The translations under genes and the position numbers were made by a program. This document shows, one piece after another, positions 1 to 11,350 of a stretch of DNA of 64,000 nucleotides (within the stretch, counting starts at the first letter, position 1; each line of letters starts with the position of its first letter). Under the pieces are notes generated by a model. The model saw nothing but the letters and a program-made list of their open reading frames with translations. It was not told the DNA's origin and ran no database searches. Origin of the DNA: Delphinus delphis (taxonomy: Eukaryota; Chordata; Mammalia; Artiodactyla; Delphinidae); the NCBI RefSeq assembly GCF_949987515.2, contig NC_082689.1, positions 9,725,501-9,789,500 of the forward strand, read 5' to 3'.

Positions 1-39
1 GCTTTAATTAGAGGGGAGGCAGCAAAGTGTCAAGGGTAA

Positions 40-235
40 GAATACCCACTTTGGAATCCAGACTTCAGAATTCCTTGCGGTGGCACGATCTTTGACAAAT
101 TGCTAAACCTTCTGAGTCTCAGTTTCCGCATCCATAAAATGGGGGTAACTGTATATCTGGGAGGGTGATGTAAGGATTAAATAAATTATATGTAAAAACC
201 ACCAACTGAACCACCTAGTACATAGCAGAAATGAA
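40..235 (+). repeat. MIR SINE fossil, sense
   Basis: Ancient tRNA-derived MIR. The order of its parts matches the family: a segment ending in loss of appetite for exact matches around 'aaattgctaaaccttctgag', then 'tctcagtttccgcatcc', 'ataaaatgggggtaact' and 'gtaaggattaaataaatt', and finally a 'ctagtacatagcag' tail. It is diverged, with no visible target-site duplication. No coding capacity. Confidence 0.75.
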
Positions 236-769
236 CTGAGTAACTACGTGAAGGATATAGGATTTACTTAAAAATTTACTTAAAAAATGACCAGAAATCT
301 TGATGATGGTTTTTGGTGTTATGGATGACTGGGAAAGAATTTACAATAAATCATGTGTTCTATAGGATACCTGATTTTGTGAGTTTGAATGCTCTTCTCT
401 ATAAGGGACCAAACTCCTTTTTCTAGAACATGATGGACTTAAAGGAGTAACACCAGGGAGGAGAAAGCGTGGCCATGACCTGTCACCTTATCCCTCACAG
501 TGATCTGGGAGTCAGTGGTTCTTCTCTGGGTATTATTATTATTACCAGGTGCATCCAGTGTACTGTTACACTGTTATGGTACCAGGGATGGGATGTGTGG
601 GATCTGTGAGCTTGTGTTAGAACCTGTTAGAACAATAGAACCTGTCTATTGTTTTTCAAGCATTCCATATCCTTGTGTAGGTCCGTTGCCTCTTATAGTT
701 TTATCAGTGTTTTTTTGGAGTCAGCATGTACCAGTCTGTGAGAGCTGATGGTTAAATGTTCAAGCCACT
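236..769. other. Unassigned, no gene seen
   Basis: There is no supported exon. The short open frame here starts at a GTG and has no family resemblance. Positions 505-570 resemble 1446-1510 at roughly 80 percent, which suggests two copies of an old repeat. Confidence 0.5.
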
Positions 770-885
770 TGAGATCATCCTGGTAATTTGAAGTCAGCCA
801 TGGTGGGACTGTTTGCACCATAGAAATTAGCAGAGGCTTCAGATCAGATCTCCTTCCTCCCAGAGAGCTGGTTGTTAAACTTTTA
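770..885 (+). repeat. Unnamed ancient repeat, copy 1
   Basis: It shares an ordered set of blocks with 31075-31185 and, inverted, with 40820-40905: a 'ggtgggactgtttgcaccat' block, 'agaaattagcag', and (in this copy and the second) 'gagagctggttgttaaac'. The family is not recognised with certainty; a non-autonomous DNA transposon is the best guess. Confidence 0.5.
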
Positions 886-939
886 TGGGCATACCACTAC
901 CTTTACCTCTCCTTTGAAGACCCTATCATATTGTGGCTT

Positions 940-1098
940 AATATTTTTTCAGTTCCTTGATAACTGCCTGTCCTCCCCACTCTCAGGCCCCTGCCGAAGC
1001 TAGCCTCTTCGTGAAGGCAGTCTTCATCAGGGTATCCTTAGCTACTCACACAGCGCCCTAGCTCACAGTAGGCTTAAATGGATATTCATTGGCTGAAT
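940..1098 (+). repeat. L2 LINE 3' end
   Basis: It resembles the L2 3' untranslated region in sense: an 'aggcagtcttcatcag' block, then 'acacagcgccctagctcac', 'agtaggctta' and an attcattggctga-like tail. Diverged and 5' truncated. No coding potential. Confidence 0.55.
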
Positions 1099-1099
1099 A

Positions 1100-2383
1100 T
1101 ACACGTATCTTTTGGAACTGTTCTCTGTTCTCACATTCTCCAATTTGGACGTTTCCTTGTTGGAAAAGGAATTTATTTGACCATTATTTTCAAGAGAAAT
1201 GATATTGCTGAGAAAGATAAGCTGTATGAAAAGTTAATTGTTAGTTTAGTCAAACAGTTTAAAATATAAGTAAGTTCCTTGACTAATTTTGTAGCCACTG
1301 GTACATGGCGTTGCTTAAAAGGGTTTGTAGAACTTGGTTTAGCCTGACTGGCATTCCAGTGTTGGGACCAAGGTGCCAGCCCATGAGATTCTTGTGTGAT
1401 ATCTGCACTTCTGAGGAAGGATGAAATTAGCAACTACATGGGCATCTGGGGGTCAGTGGTTCTTCCCTGATTATTACCAATTACCAGTTGCATCCAGTTT
1501 GCTATGCAGGAACACGGGAGTCACCAGCAAGAGTGAGATCCATGGGCCATTTAACACAAGGGTTGGCCATTGGGGTCCCCAAGGATGTACCACGGGAGGC
1601 GCGCTTTCTTCTTTGGTGCTGCTTTACAGATGAGGTCTTTCTGAGAAGCCATCCATACTAATTAATATTAACACATTAATAGCAGCATATTGATGTGTCT
1701 AGACTCTTTCTTACCCCTTTCTCTTACATACCTGGGACCATATCTTGAGACAAATGACTTTCATACTATTGTTACTCTCTGTGAACATTGGGTTTCCTTT
1801 TATTTGTCTTATACTTTAAGTTGTAGAGGGTGCCTGCCCCCCATTCTAGTATTTTAGGATTTGTTGAACAAATCCAGAATCATTCATGATTGTGTACTTC
1901 ATGACTGTGGAAATTTGAATCAGATGCCTTCTGATTCTCTGCAGTTGAGGGAGACCTAACTTTTACAGTCTTTTTTTCAAATGAGTCAGGTAGCTTTCAC
2001 TGCTTCTAATTTTAGGCAATTGCACACCAAGACCCTCTGGACTGAAAGTGAACTACCCCGTTTTTTCGAGCGGGCTTGGGCCAACTGTGCCCCTGAGGAA
2101 GGATGGAATTGGCCTCAACTTTGATGTGTGAGATGTTGGGACAGGTGATCAACACACTTATTTGCCATGTAATGAAGCTCAGTTTTGAGTGAATGGCAGG
2201 TGGGCAAGCAAATGCAGAAGAGTCCAAAGTAAACGTGAAGACAGTTGCAAAATGTGATCCGGTGCCGGACGGACCATCAGACAAGCAGAACAAAGGCAAT
2301 GGTGGATTTTGCAGATCTTGACATTTCTGCTGAGATGAACATCTGGATGATAAGCTTCTGTGGATAAAGTGCCTGCTATGCCT
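1100..2383. other. Unassigned, no gene seen
   Basis: No recognisable exon or RNA gene. Positions 1446-1510 pair with 505-570. Positions 2010-2370 have a more balanced base composition and could be an old repeat or retrocopy, but no frame stays open on either strand apart from one running into the adjacent SINE. Confidence 0.5.
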
Positions 2384-2388
2384 GAGAT

Positions 2389-2422
<34 letters not shown>

Positions 2423-2621
2423 GGTGCGCGGGCCTCTCACTGCTGTGGCCTCTCCCGTCGCAGAGCACAGGCTCCGGACGCGCAGGCTCAGCGGCCATGG
2501 CTCACGGGCCCAGCCGCTCCGCGGCATGTGGGATCTTCCCGGATCGGGGCACGAACCCGCGTCCCCTGCATCGGCAGGCGGACTCCCAACCACTGCGCCA
2601 CCAGGGAAGCCCGAGATGACT
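2384..2621 (-). mobile_element. CHR-type SINE, short form
   Basis: tRNA-derived SINE on the minus strand, spanning 2393-2612 between a 9-bp target-site duplication gagatgact (2384-2392 and 2613-2621). Read in sense it starts 'gggcttccctggtggcgcag', has a tRNA-like A box (tggcgcagtgg) and a degenerate B box (ggttcgtgccc), and ends in a poly(A) tail, seen here as the T run 2393-2420. It is mobilised in trans by L1. The close match to other copies marks it as a cetacean-age insertion. Open frames across it are artefacts. Confidence 0.95.
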
Positions 2622-2811
2622 GTTTTTAACTGTCAGACTCTGTATTTGTAGGAGCTTTAGCAAATGATTGTAATTCTGTTTCCTATCTTCAGAGAAATGG
2701 AGTAGGCTGGGATTAGTAGAGAGAGAAGTGCCGAAGAGAAAGTTTGCACAAGTAAAGCTAAAAATCTATGCAGTGCTTCTGTCATAATATTTCCATATTA
2801 AATATGTGTTT

Positions 2812-2963
2812 AAGAATGTCATTTAGGGGAATCCCCCGGCGGTCCAGTGGTCAGGACTCGGTGCTTTCACTGCCAAGGGCACGGGTTCGATCCCTGGTCA
2901 GGGAACTAAGATTCCATAAGCTGTGCGGTGCGGCTGAAAATAAAAAAAAAGATTGTCGTTTAG
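2812..2963 (+). mobile_element. tRNA-derived SINE (Bov-tA/CHR-like), sense
   Basis: Element 2827-2948 with an imperfect 15-bp target-site duplication: aagaatgtcatttag at 2812-2826 and aagattgtcgtttag at 2949-2963. It carries a perfect RNA polymerase III B box, ggttcgatccc, at 2884-2894. Its body ('ggaactaagattccataag') differs from the CHR copies elsewhere in the window. The A tail is at 2937-2948. The two mismatches in the duplication suggest an older insertion than most of the CHR copies. Confidence 0.9.
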
Positions 2964-3904
2964 TACCTTTTATAACTATTCACTCCTTCTCCCCTTACAT
3001 ATGTTACTGTTTAGGCAAAATGTGAAGATTAATTCTTGGACTATTTTAGGGAGAAATTATGGTCAAAGGCAATGTGGATCCTAAATACCATAGTAAATGT
3101 GCCCCTCCCTTCTCCTCTAATATTCCTGTTCAGGAGTAAACTTCAGGCAGGCTCTTTGCACCTGGTGGGCAGGACCGCTGGGGGGAGTATTAGAAGAGGG
3201 GGTTCTCACACATGGTGAATCCTTCTCATGCCATGTGTGTGGTGGCAGGCTGAAATCCTCACAGGCTGTGTAGGGAGCCTGGAAAGCCCTCACACCACTT
3301 GAGAACAGTGTGCAGTGTGGCCTCCTGTTCCGTGGATCCATTTTTGAAAAGACGTCGATGGCTTTCCATTATCACTTCCCATCCAACACATTGTATGTCC
3401 TTCCAACTGTGTCTCTTGGTATCTTTCTGTCAATCACTTCCCCTCCCACTGTCAATACAGAACACTTGTGTGATGATGTATGGCCTGTGGGTGCTGAAAT
3501 ATGTTGATGTACTTTTTTTCTAAGGCTCTAAATTCCAGAGGGAAGGGGACCAGGGCTAGCAGTATTGAGGTGTCCAGTTTGCGTGAGGTGGTGCTGCGGG
3601 TTGACAGAATTTGACGCCCTGTGGTTGAAGAATGCTGGTCTAGCTTTTGCAACGCACACCTTGCTCATTAGAGCATCTCGGGTGACCTGGTTTCCTCAGC
3701 CTCATCTGCTGAATGTTTTGATTGCCTCTACCTGACTTCTCCAAGCCTTCTTCAGTCACAGAACACCTTTTTATTCACTCACTTTATATGCAGCTAATTT
3801 CTACATTAAAAATTTTTTTATAAGGAAGAGTCAGAAAATACAACAAGTTGGGGGCCTCCAGATGCGATGTTACTTTCCCGAAGTTTTTGTGATACATGGG
3901 TTTC
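2964..3904. other. Unassigned, no gene seen
   Basis: Ordinary non-coding sequence. Short open frames on both strands do not resemble proteins and lack convincing splice context. Confidence 0.5.
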
Positions 3905-4033
3905 CCCCCTGCAACCTGGCACTTTAGAATCATGTCAGAATCTCATGGAGCCTCTGAAGTCCCAGGCCAGTTAAATCCAAATCTTTGAGTAGGTTCTGGG
4001 CGTCCTAATGTGCGGCCAGAGGTGAGAACCACG
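3905..4033 (+). repeat. MER5-like DNA transposon fossil
   Basis: It fits the non-autonomous hAT element MER5: 'agaatcatgtcagaatctc', 'cccaggccagttaaatcc', 'aaatctttgag', 'aatgtgcggccagaggtgag' and a terminal 'gagaaccacga'. The 5' terminal repeat is not clear. It encodes nothing. Confidence 0.6.
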
Positions 4034-4135
4034 ACCCTGCCCTGGTGCTCGAAGATGGACTGACTGCAAGGTTGTGAACAGTATTTTGCTTCTTAAATAC
4101 TGGAACCAAGATCAAAACCAAAATGAGGAACCTTC

Positions 4136-4615
4136 TGTATTAGTACTGCAAACTGGGTGGCTTAAAATAATAAATTGATTGCCTCACAGTTCTGGAGACC
4201 AGAAGTCTGAAATCAGGGTGTCAGCAGTGTTGGTTCCTCCTGAGGGTGGTGAGCGAGAATCCCTTCCAGTCCTTTCCTGCAGCCCCTGGTGGGAGCTGTC
4301 AGCCTTAGACCTGCCTTGGCCTGTAGATGCATTACAGCCATTCTCTGCCTTCACATGTCGTTCTCCCCGTGTCTTTCCATATCACCTTCCCTCTGTGCGG
4401 GGCTGTTTCTGTGTCCAGTTTCCCCCTTCTTATAAGGACATCAGTCATATTGTATTAGGACCCACCCTAGAGACACGAGTTAATCATTTTAACTCGATTA
4501 CCTCTGTCATGACCCTATTTCCAAATAAGATCACATTCTTAGGTACTGGGGGTTAGGACTTCAACATATTATTTGAGACACAATTATTATATGAGAGTCA
4601 GTTCAACACATAACA
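4136..4615 (-). mobile_element. MLT1-type LTR (ERVL-MaLR), antisense
   Basis: An LTR of a MaLR endogenous retrovirus in reverse. It opens with 'tgtattagtactgcaaactg', then carries 'cacagttctggagaccagaa', 'ttcttataaggacatcagtc', 'tttccaaataagatcacatt', 'gtactgggggttaggacttc' and ends at 'cagttcaacacataaca'. No internal retroviral sequence flanks it, so it is a solo LTR. The 125-residue open frame over it is by chance. Confidence 0.85.
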
Positions 4616-6606
4616 CCGTCCCAACTACAGTAACATCAAGGTTAAAGGAACTCTTTAGAGTATTTCCATTATGTCGTAGAAGGAGTCCAGGAGTGACAGG
4701 GAGAGCTGTTGGGAAATATGAAGGGATCATAGTTTTTAGGAAATAATTGGAGAGGAGTGAATGGCTGTCACTGGTATTGGGTGACGCATGCCTCAAACTT
4801 GGTCGTTGTCACGTGTGGCTTTGGATGAGGACTTTGGGCATGCATGCGTTTTCACATATGCCATTTTGTGTGCAAAGCTCATTATGAGGCTGTTTGAAGC
4901 CCAGCTCCCAAACTGACCTGAGAACAAGAGTAAATACAAGTGCACATGATGCCTTGTCAGGGTCTTCTTAGTGCAGGGTCCTTTCCCCTGCACTAAGAGT
5001 GGTGAAGGAGGATAATAGCTCTCGGTTAAATTAACCCTTAGGTTAAAAATGAGGGCAAGTCCCCCACAAGCATACGTAATATTAAATACACTGTTAAATT
5101 ATTTTCCACCTGTCAGGGAACAATCATGATGAGATCATGAACACCTAGTTATCCCTTTAATTCTTCCAAAATTAAAAAAAATATTGATAGCATGGATGTG
5201 ATGATGGTGTTGCCTCTATATCCAAAAAAAAATTACAACTTTGTCTTTCATCTTTGTATTGAAGACCATAACACTTTGAAACATCAGCGTCCATAGAACC
5301 TGTTTTTGGAATATTACAACCAATGTAGATTAAAAAAATCATTGTAATCACTCATCTACCCTGTTGATGAAAAGAAGAGAGTGTCTCTGCTTTTCCAGTG
5401 TGGCTGCCCGGAGCTGTGGGAGTATCATACCTGATTTCTGCTCCCTCCCTCTTTCAGTTACGATTTTCTGTGTTCTGTATAAAAGGAGAGTCAAGGGAGG
5501 GATTTGGAACCTTAAAGAAAAAGCCCTTGAAATTGACAATGATGAGCAGACTTGAACTGGCATCTCCCATCTCAGATTTTCTTGTACCAGAGTGATTTAG
5601 TTCATGTTAGGGCAGGAAGACATGAGAGGAGAGCATTATGTTGGGTGGAGATGCAAGTCCCCATCTACCAGCAGAGAAGCTCTTCCTGGCCTGGTGAGGC
5701 AGAAGGAAATGCCTTAAGCGTGAAAGAGACCCGGGAAGGGAAGTGGTGCAGTGGTGCCAAAGTCATCCCAGAGGGTAGAAGTCTGACAAAAGCAGAGGCT
5801 GACATTTCAAAGATAAGATGAGATGGATAGGATGGTGAATCTGAGAGATGATGAAAACGATGGCCTTCCAGAGGGAGGTGAGGGAGAAGAAACCCCCGTG
5901 CCATGAGCCGTGGAGGAAATGGTGGAGGGAAGAACACGAATTCAGTAGGTAACTCTACACAGGACGTGGGTTTCATAGGAAAATCATGCTTAAGGAACAG
6001 GGAAGTGAGACTCATCCCTGTACACCCACCTGAATCACAGAGCAGGTGCACCTGCAGACCGTAAATTATTGTGGGCAAGGCAACCGACACTACATACTAC
6101 ATTGGGAGGGAGGGGGATGTGTAACGTGTCCTTTCCATTTCATGCCGCTCCATGATCATTCATAAAATGGACGGGGCAACATTTCTGCATGAGAATTTCA
6201 AGTCACCCTGGCAGTGACTGTTGAAAAAAAAAAAGACCCAGTCTTCCACCTGCCCCAGCCCTAGCCCCAGATGGCCCCAGCTGCAGATTTGCCCTGGTTC
6301 CTCATTAATCGTGCACACAAGTGACTTTGGAAATCTTTTTGGGACCATCTCAGGAGTTCTTCTTGGGAGATAAATATAGGTACTGTGCAAAAACATCTCT
6401 CATCCAACTTTTATTTTTTAGGGAGGAGGACTTTGTTGAAGGGGCTGAAAACAGGGAAGCGATGGTGACCTAAAAGAACGGTCCCTTACTGGGGTAAACG
6501 TGAGCCGCTCAGAAATCACAGCAGCACATAAATGTGGGATCGAAGGTATTGGCATTGAACCGTTCAGCATGTATAACCACGTGACTTGTTTTTTCATGTT
6601 CATTCA
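4616..6606. other. Unassigned, no gene seen
   Basis: Nothing recognisable over 2 kb. The 141-residue minus-strand frame at 5665-6090 has no domain, signal peptide or family likeness and probably reflects purine-rich non-coding sequence. Confidence 0.5.
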
Positions 6607-6790
6607 ACCTTATTAAACTATCATGTACCAAGTGTCAGACATATTTTCAGAAGCATTTCACCCTCACAACAACCTTTTGAAACACCCATTGGAAGGACTG
6701 AGGCTCACAGAGGTGAAGGGCTTGCCTGGCATCTCACAGCAGGTGCACTTGAGCGATTGGGCCGAAGCCTGGACCTTCTGCGTGCAGGTT
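6607..6790 (-). repeat. MIR SINE fossil, antisense
   Basis: Reverse-orientation MIR: 'ccaagtgtcagacatatttt', 'caccctcacaacaacctttt', 'ggactgaggctcacagagg', 'ggcttgcctggcatctcaca' and a 'gcctggac' end. Each block follows the expected order for an inverted MIR. Confidence 0.75.
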
Positions 6791-6799
6791 CAGAGCTCG

Positions 6800-8145
6800 C
6801 CACCATCCATCACCACTGGTCAGTTCTTGCAGGTAGTCAAGGGCACTGGGTTTTGAGGCTGCCTCTGGGAAGGTACCAGTGAGGGTGGGAGATGGGGATT
6901 TCACAGCAGAAGCAGCACTACTGACAGAGAAATGCAGCTTCTTCCCTTTGCATCTCTCCTGAGGCGTCCTGGAAGTGCCAGTGGGGCAGTCCTGGAAGCC
7001 CCGCCTCCTGGAGGCCTGCTGCATTGGCCCCTCCTGGACGTCAGACGGGCTTCCCGGCTCACCAGCACGCCTGGACCTCACTGGCTGGTTTTCGGGCTGG
7101 ACGCAGGCCCTGGGAACTTGTCAGGCCTGAAGGAGGCGGGTCTGGGTCCCACCTCCAGCCATGCTACCCCCACCCCGACTAATACTGTAAAAGAGTAAAC
7201 AGGAAATGCAGGGGGGGCGGTGGCCAGAACAGGGGCCGTCGGTGATTTCCTCTGACGTATGAGCTGAGATGGCTGACGTGGGACTCAGGTGCCATCCCTT
7301 TGGTAGGATAACAAAATTGCTTCCCGATGACTAGCCTGGAGGGACACGCTGAGCAGTGAGGAGCCAGCAGAGCCTGTGTCTGTTGTCTGCTTTGGCCCAT
7401 CCTTTGGGCTTCGTGCCACCTTTAAGTCGAGCTAGCTTCCGGGCCGTAAGGAAGCGTAAACTTGACAGCTCCCTGTCCCCAAGTTCTTTAAACTGAACCA
7501 CAGTGAACGCAGGCCAAGGGTCAGAGCCGACGGTGCCTGGCAGATGGTGGGTGAGGAGGGGGGCAGCGGGTGGGGATTGCGGGGGAAAAATGGCAGACAG
7601 TGGAGCTGGGTCCGCTTCAGCTCAGGCTGACATCAGCTATAGCGGTTCAGAAGCTCCCGCTCTGGTCCAGTGAAACCGGTAAAGCTTCTTCCGTACGCCC
7701 GACGTCCTCATGGGAAGAAGGTGTCGTTGGTGCTTCTGCTGTGTAGCATGGCGTGTGCCGACTCTCCAGTGTACTTTCACATTAGATTCTTTAGCCGGTA
7801 TCCCTGGCTGACCCCTTCCCCACCAGTATGAACATGCACACACGTCACCCTCTGGGTCAGCCATCCCCAGATGTGCTGCCTGTGATGTGCACATGGTAAC
7901 AGGATCAACACCTTCCAGAACAGAGCGATTCTTATGTAAGAGGTGAGCTTTATGGGCAGATGACGAACGCTGATGGCTGATAAATGTCCTTCACTTCTTA
8001 GCTTCCCTTCCAGTGCTGTGTCACCCTGAAGGTGACGGGTGAAGACAGAAGTCATCATCGGCGATCTGCGTTACCTTAGGTCTCGGTGTTTTGGAAAACA
8101 GACACTTCTTCTGGCTGCTTGACAAATAATTGGCCAAATAAAACC
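6800..8145. other. Unassigned, somewhat GC-richer stretch
   Basis: GC content rises around 6930-7180 and 7540-7620, but CpG density does not reach that of a convincing island and no frame resembles a protein. A cryptic exon cannot be excluded by eye. Confidence 0.4.
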
Positions 8146-8149
8146 CAGT

Positions 8150-8275
8150 ATAGCAGGTGTGGACGGTAAGCTCCGTGAAAGTAGGGGTCCCCAAGGGCTC
8201 CCCTCACCCCCGAATCTAGCTGGTACCGTCACTGTTAGCACTCGTGGCTGTCTGTGGATAAATGAATGAGGCGTG
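8150..8275 (+). repeat. L2 LINE 3' end, sense
   Basis: It carries the L2 tail signature: 'ggtaagctccgtgaaagtag', a C-rich middle, then 'gctgtctgtggataaatgaa' and 'tgaatgagg'. Diverged and 5' truncated. Confidence 0.55.
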
Positions 8276-8989
8276 ACCTGCTGAAGGGCATAACCCTGGT
8301 GAACAGCCCTCCAGGAGAGCCGAGCACACAGGTGGTAGAGGGATTTGGACCACTTACTGGTTCACAGGAACAAGGATCTGGACCAGTCCAGGCCACATCT
8401 GGAAACACATGACCTTGTCAAGTTTGTGTACTTTGAGAAGAGTTTAATAAGGGAGCTGTTTGCACGGGAGTGGGCAGGACATAGAAAAACCCACCGGGGA
8501 CGCTGCAGTGCCTCAGGGCCAACAAGGGCTCCTTTATGCAGAAGGTCTGAGGGCTGAGGGAGGGAGGAGCCGTCTTTGAACCTGGAGACCAAGCAGATGG
8601 TGTGAGAGCGCTTCAGGGAGGGAGGCAGCCAGCTGCATGCGGGAGCTGGGGGGACAGACACCCTTCCCTCAGCCCCCTCCGTCTGCAGGCTTGGCCAGTG
8701 CACCTGTGGTCCTCACCACCCAGCGGCCAGAGGCAGGGGAGCCTGGGGACCAGCCCACACGGCAGCCCCCAGGGCTCAGTGCAGGGGCAGGATGTTCCCG
8801 CGCAGTCCGTCCGTTCGTGCCCAGGTCTCTGCCGTCGGTGGCGGATTTGAGCAGCTGCCATTCAGTGCCTCGGTCCCCTCGGGCGTCGTGCGTCTGAGCG
8901 CAGCAGAGTGGTCAGTGACGGGTGTTCCCGAAAGATCATCCGGCTCATGAGGGCAGCTTGCGCAGCTCCCCAAGCGCGTGGCCACTAGC
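8276..8989. other. Unassigned GC-rich stretch
   Basis: Positions 8500-8900 are GC-rich and hold several overlapping frames of 60-113 residues on both strands. The mutual overlap on both strands is typical of GC-rich non-coding DNA. No domain is recognisable. Confidence 0.4.
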
Positions 8990-9590
8990 GAATTGTTGGT
9001 AGCCCTGTGAGATGGTCTTTGCCCAAAGTGGCTGTAACAATATTTCCAGTCCCATAGATGCTTCTAGAAACTTGCCACTCTCCCACTGAGGGGCTGAGTC
9101 TATGTCTCTTCCCCGTAAACACGTGCAAGCCTTGTGACTGCTTCTGTGAAGAGAGTGTGGTAGGAGTGTCATAGTGTGACCTCCTCTAGGTTAGAAGAGG
9201 TCATACAGCTTCCGTTTCTCTCTCTCTGTGTCTCTCTCAGTTTCTCTGACTCTGTTTCTCTGTCTGTCTCTCTCTGCACCCCTAGAGCCCTCAGCTGCCA
9301 TCTAAGAAGTTTGGCTCCTTCGAGGCTGCCATGCTGGGAACACCACACAAAGACAGAGAGAGATGTCCCAGGGCCCCCAGCTGCCAAGGTCATGAGCCTG
9401 AATGAGCCTGTCTATGAGACCAGCCTCAGCTTTGACCTCTGATGCCTAGTGGAGCAGAGATGGGCTGTTTCTGCTGAGCCCAACCCAGATTATAGATTTG
9501 TGGGCAAAATCACTGCCGTCATTTTTTTAAGCCTCTAAGTTTTGGCATGGTTCATTACGTGCCCGTAGATAACAATCAGAAAGAGTAGCC
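8990..9590 (+). mobile_element. MLT1-like LTR remnant, sense
   Basis: The right part matches the end of a MaLR LTR in sense: 'gtggagcagagatgggctg', 'gctgagcccaacccagatta', 'ttttttaagcctctaagttt', 'tggcatggttcattacgtgc' and 'tagataacaatcaga'. The left part (from about 8990) is less certain. A CT-rich run lies inside at 9215-9275. Confidence 0.6.
9215..9278. repeat. CT-rich simple repeat
   Basis: Imperfect (TCTC)n and (TCTG)n tract of about 64 bp, polypyrimidine on the plus strand. It lies inside the LTR remnant and was probably expanded after insertion. Confidence 0.8.
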
Positions 9591-9699
9591 TGAGAAGCTG
9601 CTGGTTGAAGTTTTGATTTCCTTTTCTCTTATCTCAATGATACATTTCTGCAAATTTGCCCTACTTTCCTCCCACAGACCAGAGAGCTTTGAAGTGTAA

Positions 9700-9897
9700 T
9701 AACAGCTAGTGTTGAGCCTGTCTACTCGTCGGGCACTGAACTCAGTGCTTTACCTCTGTTATTTCATATGGAGTCTCATAGCTCCACGAGGTCTCCTATT
9801 ACTGCCCCCCTGGAATGGCAAACAAGGAAGCAGATGTAGAGAAGAAGGTAGTTATTATCCACCCAGATCGAACCTGGCAGCTTGACCCCAGAGCACA
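9700..9897 (-). repeat. MIR SINE fossil, antisense
   Basis: Inverted MIR: 'gcactgaactcagtgcttta', 'tgttatttcatatggagtct', 'cacgaggtctcctattactg' and 'gatcgaacctggcagcttga', in the right order for reverse orientation. Confidence 0.7.
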
Positions 9898-9961
9898 TCC
9901 ATCCCTCGTATGTAAAATATGAAGAAGCAGGGTTCTCTGTGAAGTCTGGAGACTGTGGCCA

Positions 9962-10350
9962 TCCATTCAGTGGGCATACATTGAGCAGCAGTAAACTGCA
10001 GACACTGTGCTTGGTGGTGGGCAGAAGGCAGTGAACAAAACAGACAAGACTTCTGCTCGCTTGGAGCTTGTATTCTAGTTCAGGGAAGATGGATAGTAAA
10101 CAAGTAAATAAAATAGAAAATAAGTTAGTGAGAAGTGCAGTGCAGAGAATGAGATGAAGTGACCATATAGTAGGTGACTGGTTGACTCCACTGGGTAGGA
10201 GACAACATTTAACCTGAGAAGTGGATTTTAAGCAGCCAGAGAGGAGGTTTGGAAAGATTGCTTATAGCAGGGGGGACAGCTTCAGTGGCCTTATGGGAGA
10301 CAAGCTTGGCACATTCAAGTACTCAGATGAAATCTAGCGTGGCTGGAGCA
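9962..10350 (-). repeat. L2 LINE 3' region, antisense
   Basis: Inverted L2: 'gggcatacattgagcagc', 'ggcagtgaacaaaacagaca', 'ttggagcttgtattctagtt', 'tagtaaacaagtaaataaaa', 'acatttaacctgagaagtgg', 'agcttggcacattcaagta' and 'gcgtggctggagcactgtg'. The run of about 390 bp in the correct order makes the assignment firm. Confidence 0.8.
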
Positions 10351-10506
10351 CTGTGGGCTATGGGTGGATCTGAACCTGGAGCCTCTTGATGAGTGACAGT
10401 TATGTGGACACCAGCAGTGGTTTCATCATCTATTGGTTATTGATCAATAATTTCACAGTAGCTTCAGCTAAATAGAATGGCAGGCACTGGATACAGGAAT
10501 TGTGGA

Positions 10507-10594
10507 AGTTGTCATGTCTTGTCCTTTTAATATTTTTAACATACGTTTCTTTTTATTTTTCTGATTACAAAAGTACACGTGCTTCTTGTTAAGA
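10507..10594 (+). repeat. Ancient LINE 3' region, left part
   Basis: 'tttctgattacaaaagtaca' followed by 'cgtgcttcttgtt' is the start of an old LINE 3' region that resumes at 11253 after a younger L1 insertion. Related copies in the same orientation lie near 32580, 44310 and 44990. Confidence 0.55.
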
Positions 10595-11252
10595 AGTTTC
10601 CAGCAATCCCATTCCTGGACATGTATCCAGAAAAGATGAAAACTCTAATTTGAAAAGATACATGCACCCCAGTGTTCATTGCAGCACTATTTACAATAGC
10701 CAAGACATGGAAGCAACCTAAGTGTCCATTGACAGATGAATGGATAAAGAAGATGTGATTTATATGCACAATGGAATATTACTCAGCCATATAAAAGGAA
10801 ATAATGCCATTTGCAGCAACATGGATGGACCCATAGATTATCATACTAAGTGAAGTAAGTCAGACAGAGAAAGGCAAATATTGTGATATCAGTTGTGTGT
10901 GGAATCTAAAAACTGATACAAATGAACTTATTTACAAAACAGAAGTAGACTCACAGACATAGAAAACGACCTTACGGTTACCAAAGGGAAAAGGGCAGGA
11001 GAGAGGGATAAATTAGGAGTTTGGGATTAACGGATACACACTACTGTATATAAAATAGATAATCAACAGAGACCTACTGTATAGTGCAGAGAACTATACT
11101 CAATACTCTGTAATAACCTATATGAGAAAAGACTGAAAAAGAATATATATATATAATATATATAATGTACATATAACTGAATCACTTTGCTGTACACCCG
11201 AAACTAATACAACATAGTAAATCAACTATATTTCAATAAGAAAAAATTTGGA
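10595..11252 (+). mobile_element. 5'-truncated L1, 3' end, sense
   Basis: Artiodactyl-type L1 end. It opens in the last part of ORF2 ('agcaatcccattcctggaca', with the ORF2-like 'agccaagacatggaagcaac' and 'tggaatattactcagccata'). It runs through the 3' UTR ('ggataaattaggagtttggg', 'actgaatcactttgctgtac') and ends at 'tttcaataagaaaaaa'. About 650 bp long and severely 5' truncated. ORF2 is interrupted, for example by TGA and frame changes near 10757. It is inserted into the older LINE flanking it on both sides. Confidence 0.9.
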
Positions 11253-11350
11253 AATGTAGGAAAAGTATAAAAAAGAAAAAATTTGCCCACAGGCAGCCAC
11301 TATTAACATTTCACACATTTTGCCAGTCTTCTTACTGTGCCATTTTTTCA
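11253..11350 (+). repeat. Ancient LINE 3' region, right part
   Basis: Resumes the older element broken by the L1: 'tttggaaatgtaggaaaagt', 'ataaaaaagaaaaaattt', 'cagccactattaacatttca' and 'attttgccagtcttctt'. Confidence 0.5.

Noticed and set aside
2012..2593. 193-residue minus-strand frame
   Set aside because: It begins in the CHR SINE and reads through its poly(A) as a lysine run. A repeat artefact.
2827..2948. Possible tRNA gene from the perfect B box
   Set aside because: The body does not fold into a tRNA cloverleaf with intact acceptor stem and it is flanked by target-site duplications and an A tail. It is a SINE.
8500..8900. Possible CpG island or first exon
   Set aside because: GC-rich but with CpGs well below an island by eye. 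The frames overlap on both strands without any family likeness.
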